Shown: positions 51,633-58,560 of the stretch, piece by piece
How the letters are laid out: each line of letters starts with the position of its first letter
Numbering within the stretch: position 1 is the stretch's first letter
Origin: Curvibacter gracilis ATCC BAA-807
GTDB lineage: Bacteria > Pseudomonadota > Gammaproteobacteria > Burkholderiales > Burkholderiaceae_C
Assembly (NCBI RefSeq): GCF_000518645.1
Contig: NZ_JADZ01000018.1
Location: forward strand, 62,001-126,000
Length of the DNA stretch: 64,000 bases
Direction of reading: 5' to 3'
Made by a program: the position numbers and the translations under genes
The notes under the pieces: model-generated
What the model saw: only the letters and a program-made list of their open reading frames with translations
Database searches by the model: none
Told to the model about the DNA's origin: nothing

Positions 51633-52562
51633 TCAAACCGGCGCCTGATCGGGGACAGGTGCAAACACCCGCTCGGCCTCACCCCAAAAATGCCACAGGG
51701 TGGGTTGCTCTCGCACCAGACGATCCATGTGCAGAAAAACCTCGGGCATCAAAGCCGGCAAATCGTTGCTGGGCTCCAGCCGGTGAATGCGCAAGTGCCT
51801 GTGGCCCGTGCGCAGGTCGATCCCCATGCTGAACACCGTCACTGGCACCTGCCGCTCAGTCGCCACACGGAGCAAGCCACTGGGCATGGCAATGGATTGC
51901 CCCAGAAACTCGACCACGCGTGTGGAGCGCACTGAATCCGAAGGCACATCCATCACCGCCATGATCTGCTCGCGCGCAGTCAGAGCAGACTGAATGGGTT
52001 CTTTGGAGTGCAAAGGGTCGATGGTGGCATGCCCCCCTTCACGCGCCACGCCCGCTGTGCGGGCCCGCGCGTAGCGCAGCAACACGGGATGATCCGCAAA
52101 ATGATCGGGGTTGAAACGCGCCAACATCATGTGGGGTTGCAGCCCCTGGGCTCGAGCATGGCGCAAGGCCCACATGCCCGCTCCCCAGTGAAAGGTGCAC
52201 AACAGGCCGGGTTGCCCTGGTTCAGGCCAGGCCCCGTCCACCGTCACATGGCGGCGCAGCCAGGCCGAGCGCCGAGTGGCGCACAGGTAGAAGTCGGCAT
52301 GGTCGACCAGGCGCACCAGGCGCAGATCACGCGCCCAGCGGGATGCGTCGGAAGGCAACATCCAGCCCCGCTGCCGGGCCTGCTCCAGGCCTCGGCGCAC
52401 GGGCATGCGGTAGAGCAGGTCAAAGCCTGCAATCCACCGGAACAGGCGAAAACACAGGGGCCAGGGCAAGACCACCGCCAACGCGGGGATGCAAACCAAC
52501 TCCAGCGCATCGCGCAATTGAATGCGCCCCCAATGGCGCCAGCGCTGCAGCCATACCCCCAT
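51633..52562 (-). CDS. LpxL/HtrB-like acyltransferase-family protein with atypical His motif
   Basis: The 309-residue protein has a hydrophobic N-terminal segment (LVCIPALAVVLPWPLCFRLF) and an LPLAT-like fold with LLCTFHWGAGMWALRHARAQ in the position of the HxxxxD motif, then AGVAREGGHATIDPL, IMAVMDVPSDSVRSTRV and VEFLGQSIAMPSGLLRVATE, all as in lipid A acyltransferases. The Asp of H-x4-D is replaced by Met (HWGAGM), so activity or substrate may differ. Start ATG at 52562. It is eight bases after the Wzt-like gene, and so likely in the same operon. Confidence 0.8.
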   Translation of the reverse strand: MGVWLQRWRHWGRIQLRDALELVCIPALAVVLPWPLCFRLFRWIAGFDLLYRMPVRRGLEQARQRGWMLPSDASRWARDLRLVRLVDHADFYLCATRRSAWLRRHVTVDGAWPEPGQPGLLCTFHWGAGMWALRHARAQGLQPHMMLARFNPDHFADHPVLLRYARARTAGVAREGGHATIDPLHSKEPIQSALTAREQIMAVMDVPSDSVRSTRVVEFLGQSIAMPSGLLRVATERQVPVTVFSMGIDLRTGHRHLRIHRLEPSNDLPALMPEVFLHMDRLVREQPTLWHFWGEAERVFAPVPDQAPV

Positions 52563-52570
52563 GTCCGGCC

Positions 52571-53851
52571 CTATTCCCAACGGTGAGGCAGGCGAACCAG
52601 CCCCGGCAGCTTGCTGGCGTACACCACCCGAAAGTAGGCATGGTGCAGCCATTCGTCGTACACCACCAACCCGGCGTGATCAAACAGGTAGGCACTGACC
52701 ACGTACTCGCCCGAGTACAGCGGCAGATCGGTGAAACGCAGCTGGACTTGCCAGCAGCCATTCCCCAATGAGCGCGGCACAACGCCATCGGTGTGGGTGG
52801 CCACCACGGTGATGCCGGCCCCCTTGGCTTGCTCCAGCATGATGCCGATCTGCGGTTGCTCCTGGTCGGCCACGCGCACGGTGACCGTGACCAGCAGATC
52901 TTGCTGGATCAACAGCGGTGGGTCGCCCTCGCCCAGGCCGCCGAGTTCAAGTTTCAGAATGCGCGCCCGCGTGCCTTCGATCAAAGCAGGCAGGTCGGAG
53001 GAGGCGTCATCGGTGGCGCCTGGGCTGGCGGGTGCGGCGGCATGGCTGGCGGCCATCTGCTGAGCCACGGGTACCACCTCGGTACCCCGTGCGGTCTGGG
53101 TGACGGTGGGCGGCAGTTCTGCCTCGTAGGCACTCAACACCGCCTCGGTTTCGCCAAAGGCACGCACGCGCCCGCCCTCCAGCCAGATGGCCCGATTGCA
53201 GATGCTGCGCACGTGGTACATACTGTGCGAGCAAAACAGGATCGTGCAGCCGTTTTGTCGGAAAGTATCAATGCGTTCGATGCATTTTTTCTGAAAATGC
53301 TGATCACCCACGGCCAAGGCCTCGTCAATGATCAGCACATCGGGCTCGATCGCGGTGACCAAGGCAAAAGCCAGGCGCACCACCATGCCTGAGGAGTACG
53401 ATTTGACGGGCCGGTCAATTGCATCGCCCAGCTCGGAAAACTCGATGATGCTGGGGGCCAATTGATGGATCTCTGCATCCGACAAGCCAGTCAGGCGACC
53501 ACCAAAGAACAGGTTGTCGCGGCCCGTGAAGTCGGGGTGAAAACCCGCGCCCAACTCCAGAATGGCCGTGACGCGGCCACGACGCTCCAACACACCCAGG
53601 GTGGGCTGCAAGGTCCCGGCCACCAATTTGAGCAACGAGCTTTTGCCCGCGCCATTGTTGCCCACCACGCCCAGGCATTGGCCACGGTAGAGCTCAAAGT
53701 TCACATCCTGCAGCACGCGCTGAATGCGGTAACCAGCGCCATTCCAAAACAGGGAGCGCAGGCGTGCACCCGGTGAGTCGTACAGGCGATACTCTTTGCT
53801 GAGTTGCTGTACACGCAACACAGGCTGATCGGTGTTTTTTGACTTGTTCAT
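52571..53851 (-). CDS. Wzt-like ABC transporter ATPase with C-terminal glycan-binding domain
   Basis: The 426-residue protein has an ATPase domain with Walker A GNNGAGKS at 64-71, YSSGMVVRLAFALVTAIEPD as signature, and VLIIDEALAVGDQHFQKKCI as Walker B. This is the polysaccharide-export type. Residues about 290-426 are a beta-rich extension, in the position of the Wzt C-terminal domain that recognises the end cap of O-antigen or capsule. It starts on the last base of the permease stop region (overlap at 53851). Together they export an undecaprenyl-linked polysaccharide. The start ATG at 53851 is preferred to the longer frame. Confidence 0.92.
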   Translation of the reverse strand: MNKSKNTDQPVLRVQQLSKEYRLYDSPGARLRSLFWNGAGYRIQRVLQDVNFELYRGQCLGVVGNNGAGKSSLLKLVAGTLQPTLGVLERRGRVTAILELGAGFHPDFTGRDNLFFGGRLTGLSDAEIHQLAPSIIEFSELGDAIDRPVKSYSSGMVVRLAFALVTAIEPDVLIIDEALAVGDQHFQKKCIERIDTFRQNGCTILFCSHSMYHVRSICNRAIWLEGGRVRAFGETEAVLSAYEAELPPTVTQTARGTEVVPVAQQMAASHAAAPASPGATDDASSDLPALIEGTRARILKLELGGLGEGDPPLLIQQDLLVTVTVRVADQEQPQIGIMLEQAKGAGITVVATHTDGVVPRSLGNGCWQVQLRFTDLPLYSGEYVVSAYLFDHAGLVVYDEWLHHAYFRVVYASKLPGLVRLPHRWE

Positions 53852-54684
53852 CACAGCCAATCCACCAAATGGTCGCGGCTGCGACCCAGCACCAGTGAAA
53901 GCAAGCTGCCACAGCCCAGCACCCACATCAGCATCACGCCCCAGTGGGCGACCGGCGGCCATTGCCCCGTCAGAAACACGCTTTGGTAAGCCAAGACAAA
54001 TGGTGTGATGGGGTTGATCCACAGAGCCCAGCGTCCAGCTTCCGGAAACTGCGACAACGGAAACAAAATGGGCGAAATAAAGACCCCTAACGACAATAAA
54101 AAGCCAACCACTTGCACCGTGTCGCGCAAAGCCGCCGCCAATATGGCCAGCAGATAAGCCATGAACAAGGCGAGTAATGTTTGCAGCAACATCAATACCG
54201 GAAGGGCCAACAGGGCCGCCTGGTAGTGGTGATGTGCTCCATACAAGGGAATCAATGCCAAGATGAGTGGGCCATAAACCACCGAGCTGGCCAAGACCGA
54301 TCTCACCGGAAACAACACGGGAGGTAATGCATTTTTTTGCAAAAGCCCCCCAGCATCAACCAAGCTGGTCATGCCGCGGTTGATGAATTCGCAAAAAGCC
54401 ATCCAGGGCAAGGATCCAACGATCAAGAAGGTGCCCACAGCCCGCACCGGCGCCTGTTCGCCCAAACGCATGGCAAAAACGATGTCAAACACCAGGTAAT
54501 ACACAGCCACAGTCAGCAAGGGCTGGATGTAAGACCACATTGCGCCAGCAGCCGTCCCAGCATGACGGGCCGAGATCTCACGCCGCACAAGCGTGCGCAG
54601 CAAAGAGCGGTTTCGCCACAATTGGCGCGCATCGTCTAGCAGGGCCTCCACGGCAGCCTTTCTTGTTTCATTGTTAAACACCAT
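53851..54684 (-). CDS. Wzm-like polysaccharide ABC transporter permease
   Basis: A 277-residue permease with six hydrophobic helices in the ABC2 pattern: LVRREISARHAGTAAGAMWS, YIQPLLTVAVYYLVFDIVFA, FISPILFPLSQFPEAGRWAL and NPITPFVLAYQSVFLTGQWP. It pairs with the ATPase, whose start overlaps its end. The start ATG at 54684 lies only four bases after the T-run of the upstream parvulin terminator, so there is no clear room for a ribosome-binding site or promoter there; the alternative TTG at 54690 is less likely. Function is export of a long glycan. Confidence 0.9.
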   Translation of the reverse strand: MVFNNETRKAAVEALLDDARQLWRNRSLLRTLVRREISARHAGTAAGAMWSYIQPLLTVAVYYLVFDIVFAMRLGEQAPVRAVGTFLIVGSLPWMAFCEFINRGMTSLVDAGGLLQKNALPPVLFPVRSVLASSVVYGPLILALIPLYGAHHHYQAALLALPVLMLLQTLLALFMAYLLAILAAALRDTVQVVGFLLSLGVFISPILFPLSQFPEAGRWALWINPITPFVLAYQSVFLTGQWPPVAHWGVMLMWVLGCGSLLSLVLGRSRDHLVDWL

Positions 54685-54687
54685 GAT

Positions 54688-54723
54688 CAAAAAACCCGAG
54701 GTCGCAACAGGGCGCCTCGGGTT
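54688..54723 (-). terminator. Terminator directly before the wzm-like start
   Basis: On the minus strand AACCCGAGG and CCTCGGGTT form a 9-bp stem around 13 bases, followed by TTTTTTG. The T-run ends four bases before the permease start codon. It may end the parvulin transcript, or act as an attenuator of the export operon. Confidence 0.85.
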
Positions 54724-54813
54724 GGGTTCAGCTTTTATTGACCTCTCCCAGCACGACGACTATTTGACAGAATCGCATGGGAGATGAAGTCAGCGGCGCA
54801 TTCTCAGATCGCT

Positions 54814-55809
54814 TTATTTCTTGTCAGCTGCCGCTGAGGCTTCCGCAGGCTTGGCCTCAGTTTGTGCGGGCTCTGCAGGTTTGTAGGCATCCACAAAACG
54901 TTTGAGGGCATCGCCTTGAATGCTAGCTTCATTGTTCAGACGTTCGGCTTCGAGCTTACGGCCGTCAACAATGGATTTTTGCTGCAGGCTCTTGACCAGT
55001 TCCTCTTTGACGTCGGCAAATGCACGAACACGCACCATGTCGTGCTTTTTGAGCTTCAAGATATGGTAACCAAACTGCGATTCGACCAAGCCCGACAATT
55101 CACCAGGCTTCTTCAGTGCAAAAGCCGCATCTTCAAAAGGCTTGACCATGCGGCCACGGCCAAAACGGCCCAGGTCTCCGCCCTTGGCGCCACTGCCAGG
55201 GTCTTCTGATTTTTCTTTGGCCACAGTAGCGAAATCAGCGCCATTTTTCAGCTCGGCCAGAATGGCCTCGGCCTTCGCTTTGGCCGCAGCCTTGTCGTCG
55301 CCAAAGCGGATCAAAATGTGGCTGGCCTCAACTTCCTCGGGGGCTTCAAAGCTCTTGGGGTTGACTTTGTATTCAACAGCCGCCAGTTTTTCTGCATCCG
55401 CCAAATTCAATTCATTCTTCTTGTCCAGGAATTCCAGGTAAGCATCAGTGACCAGACGCTCGCGGTTCAGTTGGTTCAGACGCAGCAACAAGGGGGTTTG
55501 GCCAATACCTTGCTTATCTGCTGTCTGCGTGAGGGCACGGCGCAAAAAGATGTTCTGTACGATCTGCCCGACGGTTTCGGGCTTGGTCAACATCCCTGCA
55601 CGCTGGTCAGCAGGCACGCGCTGCATTTCTGCCAGCACATCAAGAGTGGTCACTTCAATGCCAGGTGCCGTCAACAGCACCACGGGCTTTTGAATGAAAG
55701 CATCATCTTGTGCTTGCGCACCCAACGAGACAACACCCAACAGAACCCCGCACGAAACGGCGGCCAGAGAAGACAGCATCCAGGACGACTTGAATTGGAA
55801 CGGCAGCAT
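54814..55809 (-). CDS. Periplasmic parvulin-type peptidyl-prolyl isomerase (EpsD-like)
   Basis: The 331-residue protein has a signal peptide (SSLAAVSCGVLLGVVSLGAQ, cleaved near AQA), a helical chaperone-like N-terminal region, and a rotamase domain with EEVEASHILIRFGD, FATVAKEKSEDPGSGAKGGD, LGRFGRGRMVKPFEDAAFAL and SQFGYHILKLKKHD. The C-terminus is Ala/Lys-rich. Such proteins fold exported proteins, and the EpsD type is linked to exopolysaccharide loci. It lies just before the permease gene and after the strong surface-protein gene; it may help fold that product. It starts at 55809. Confidence 0.9.
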   Translation of the reverse strand: MLPFQFKSSWMLSSLAAVSCGVLLGVVSLGAQAQDDAFIQKPVVLLTAPGIEVTTLDVLAEMQRVPADQRAGMLTKPETVGQIVQNIFLRRALTQTADKQGIGQTPLLLRLNQLNRERLVTDAYLEFLDKKNELNLADAEKLAAVEYKVNPKSFEAPEEVEASHILIRFGDDKAAAKAKAEAILAELKNGADFATVAKEKSEDPGSGAKGGDLGRFGRGRMVKPFEDAAFALKKPGELSGLVESQFGYHILKLKKHDMVRVRAFADVKEELVKSLQQKSIVDGRKLEAERLNNEASIQGDALKRFVDAYKPAEPAQTEAKPAEASAAADKK

Positions 55810-55900
55810 GGTGGTGTGATTCGATCGAAATGAAAATAAGACAAGCCAGCTTGAGTCTGCGTCTTCGCAGAAGTTCAAACGGCTCCAAAGAGCTTTACCC

Positions 55901-55935
55901 AAAAAAAAGGCGGAGACCGAAGTCTCCGCCTTTTT
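55901..55935. terminator. Strong bidirectional terminator between the surface-protein and parvulin genes
   Basis: GGCGGAGAC and GTCTCCGCC form a perfect 9-bp stem with a CGAA tetraloop, flanked by A8 on one side and T5 on the other. It closes the surface-protein transcript 54 bases after its stop. A second palindrome (CAGGTCTT/AAGACCTG) lies just upstream at 55944-55963. Confidence 0.93.
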
Positions 55936-55988
55936 GAATTGCGCAGGTCTTTTGCAAGACCTGACAGAACCGGCGAACCGGCCCGCAA

Positions 55989-57893
55989 TTAACGGTGGGT
56001 GTAGGACAGACCGAAGTTGCCCGACACGCCAGCCGACACGGCGCTGTTCACAGCCTTCTGAGCGGCGAAGCCCAGGATAGGCAGCGTGCCAACCACGTTG
56101 GCAGCACCAGAGCTGGTACCGAAGGTAGCCCAGCCGTCAACGGCCGGCAGGCTAGCAGCCGGGTACACGGTGTTGGCCACGGTGGCGCTCAGCAGAGCCG
56201 AAGCCTTGCCAAACGACAGCACCGAGGTTTCGCCGCACAGGCTCAGGGTTGCCGAAGCAGCCACGGTACCAGGCGACACCACGAAGCCAGGATTCGACAC
56301 AGCAGCGACTTGCTCTTCACGGCCGAAGGCGGTCACGCCAGTAGCCAGCTTGGTGCAGATCTGCAGACCGTTGGTCGTCGACACCGAGGTGTTGCTCGGG
56401 CTAAAGAAACGGTAAGCGGAACCAGTAGCACCAGCGCCAGTCACAGTCGCAGCCTTGGTGTAGTCAGTGTAGATCTGACCGTTGCCAGTGGCGCCAGCGT
56501 AGCTGTAAGCGTAAGCGGTGTGATAACGACGGGTGGGCATCGAAAACACCCAGTCAGTCGCGGCGTTCAGAGCCGAAGTGGTCAGGTACGAGTTGGTCAC
56601 CGACGACTTGGCCAGCAGAGCGGTCACAGTCAACGACTGGTTCAGAGCCGACACGTTGGCGGTAGCGGTAGCGCCACCCAACACCACACCCACATACGGG
56701 GTGGACAGGTCAGGCTGGTCGTAGTACGCAGCAGCAACGGCGGGCGAGGCCAGCGAAGCAGCGGTGGACGAAGCAGCGTTCTGGATCGTGCCGTTGGCGT
56801 TGTTGGCAGCGGTACCGTTGTTCACGTTGGCGTTGGCCAGAACCGTGCCTTGATTGTAGGCCAGGTTCGTGGTACGGAAGATCGGGTCAGCAGTGACAGC
56901 GTCCAGGGTAGGCGTCGCCAGAGTAGCTGCGGTACCGGTCGCGATGGCAACCGTAGACACAGCGGTGCTGTTGGTGGTCGGGATGGCAGTGCCGACCTGC
57001 GGGAAGAACACCAGGTTAGCAGTGTCAGCAGCGATAGCAGTGGCTTGGCCCGACAGAACGGTGGTGCTAGCCACGTTGATGATGGTCCAGTCAGCCAACA
57101 GCTTGCCGGTGGGGAACACCAGACCCAGACCTTGAGCGGACGAGGAGCTAGTGGCGGCCAGCGAAGCCGTCTTGGTGTTCACAGCGATCGTGCCAGCAGC
57201 AGCAGCACCAGTCGTGAAAGCCACGGTCGCCGAGTAGGTGGTCGGATCTTGCACCAGCAGGTTGATAGCAGCAGCGCCAGCAGCGTTGGTCGAGCAAGGA
57301 GCCACACCGTTCACGTGCTTGATGGCGGTGTACAGCGGGTTGGTGGTCGGTGCAGTGATAGTGGTGCCCGAAACGGTACCTTGGTCGAACAGACCGAACT
57401 TCGGAATGTCAGCCATGTTCAGGATTTCGATGTAACCTTCGCGAGTCTGGTTAGCAATCGAAGAAGCGGTGCTGAACTGTTGAACGCGACCGGTTTGGAA
57501 GGTGCCGTTGACCGAAGTGGGCAGCGTGCAGGTTGCATCGGTGGTGCTCAGGGTGCTGATGCCAGTGGTGGCATCTTGCGACACGGAAGCGGTCCACACG
57601 TCGCCGGGCGACAGCAGAACTTGGAAGTCATACAGGTCGTCAGAGTTGGCAGCGCCACGGAAACGAACCTTGACAGCCTTGCCGTTCACGGTATCGGTGT
57701 TGGTGATGTTCAGCAGAGTGGCGTTACCACCTTGGGTGCTGAAGTAAGGAACCAACAAGATGTTACCAGCAGCATTACCGACGTTAGTCAGAGTGCCGGC
57801 GCCTTGGCTAAACACAGCTGCGGAAGCACCGCCAGCCAGACCAACACCGCCAATCATGGCAGCAATGCTCAAGGACAAAATCCTTTTTTTCAT
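55989..57893 (-). CDS. Abundant Ser/Thr/Ala-rich secreted surface protein
   Basis: The 634-residue protein has a signal peptide (MKKRILSLSIAAMIGGVGLA, cleaved near ASA). The first 110 residues hold a conserved module, NILLVPYFSTQGGNATLLN, then KAVKVRFRGAANSDDLYDFQ and LLSPGDVWTA. The rest is Ala, Thr, Ser and Asn-rich with four cysteines, and ends SVSAGVSGNFGLSYTHR. There is no LPXTG, lipobox or beta-barrel ending. I recognise the N-terminal module from large surface proteins of Burkholderiales; S-layer or sheath use is possible. A strong ribosome site (AGGAG) and a promoter-like sequence suggest high expression, and codon choice is more AT-tolerant than neighbours. Function otherwise unknown. 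Confidence 0.75.
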   Translation of the reverse strand: MKKRILSLSIAAMIGGVGLAGGASAAVFSQGAGTLTNVGNAAGNILLVPYFSTQGGNATLLNITNTDTVNGKAVKVRFRGAANSDDLYDFQVLLSPGDVWTASVSQDATTGISTLSTTDATCTLPTSVNGTFQTGRVQQFSTASSIANQTREGYIEILNMADIPKFGLFDQGTVSGTTITAPTTNPLYTAIKHVNGVAPCSTNAAGAAAINLLVQDPTTYSATVAFTTGAAAAGTIAVNTKTASLAATSSSSAQGLGLVFPTGKLLADWTIINVASTTVLSGQATAIAADTANLVFFPQVGTAIPTTNSTAVSTVAIATGTAATLATPTLDAVTADPIFRTTNLAYNQGTVLANANVNNGTAANNANGTIQNAASSTAASLASPAVAAAYYDQPDLSTPYVGVVLGGATATANVSALNQSLTVTALLAKSSVTNSYLTTSALNAATDWVFSMPTRRYHTAYAYSYAGATGNGQIYTDYTKAATVTGAGATGSAYRFFSPSNTSVSTTNGLQICTKLATGVTAFGREEQVAAVSNPGFVVSPGTVAASATLSLCGETSVLSFGKASALLSATVANTVYPAASLPAVDGWATFGTSSGAANVVGTLPILGFAAQKAVNSAVSAGVSGNFGLSYTHR

Positions 57894-57916
57894 GAAAACT
57901 CCTGTTTAGAAAAAAT

Positions 57917-57945
57917 TTGGTAAGCGCAACTACCAAGATTGTCAA
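57917..57945 (-). promoter_or_regulatory. Sigma-70-like promoter of the surface-protein gene
   Basis: On the minus strand, TTGACA (57940-57945) is followed after 17 bases by TACCAA (57917-57922), a perfect -35 and a poor -10. AGGAG lies at 57899-57903, five bases before the start. The gap to 58095 holds no other gene. Confidence 0.6.
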
Positions 57946-58095
57946 CGCCTACGAATCGTAGCACAGAAAGAAACGGGCTCATCCAGTGGATTGTGGGCTA
58001 GCCCATCATGTTGAAGAAAAGCAACAAAACCCAATACCTGGTTGACGTTCCTCCTGTAAGACAAGGCAGTGCTCGCTGAGCCCCGGGGTTGGAAA

Positions 58096-58518
58096 TCAGA
58101 GCTGCGGCTTGATTCGCCACTGCCCCTCTTCCAGAACCCAACTCTCATCGAGCCCTGTATTGATGTTACCGCCATACCTCGCACCCAGGGGAGGTTTTGC
58201 TTCCAAACTGATGCGTACAGCACACACTTCATCAGCGCAAGCCACGGAAATTGCCTTGGCCTTGATCCAACCCCCATTGGCCATGCGCCCACGATAGCGC
58301 TCGTAGGGAGTGACGCGACGGTAGCTGTCGGTCAACATGTCATAGGCTTTCTGAATATCGCCCTCAATCAGGTACTGCCAGCGCTGGTTGGCGCGGGCCT
58401 CCACGATTTGCTCAGGCGTTTGGGTCTGCATGCTGGCGCAACCGGCCAGCAACAGGGCCGAAACAGCACAGGCAGTCAAGGCCCAGCGGCGTGTCTTGAA
58501 AGAAGATGCAAGGGTCAT
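58096..58518 (-). CDS. Small lipoprotein of unknown function
   Basis: A 140-residue protein with a lipobox, ALLLAGC (Cys27), and a helix-sheet domain with PEQIVEARANQRWQYLIEGD and QKAYDMLTDSYRRVTPYERY, then VCAVRISLEAKPP and DESWVLEEGQWRIKPQL. The pattern resembles NTF2-like small lipoproteins, but no active site is obvious. It lies 42 bases downstream of gspD on the same strand and may be a T2SS accessory, or an unrelated passenger. Confidence 0.75.
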   Translation of the reverse strand: MTLASSFKTRRWALTACAVSALLLAGCASMQTQTPEQIVEARANQRWQYLIEGDIQKAYDMLTDSYRRVTPYERYRGRMANGGWIKAKAISVACADEVCAVRISLEAKPPLGARYGGNINTGLDESWVLEEGQWRIKPQL

Positions 58519-58560
58519 GATGCGAAGACTTTCTCTCTATATAAAGAAGAAACAAATTGC

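Noticed and set aside
55995..57923. 642-codon plus-strand open frame opposite the surface protein
   Set aside because: Ser/Arg/Gly-rich antisense product without motifs; the minus strand has signal peptide, ribosome site and promoter.
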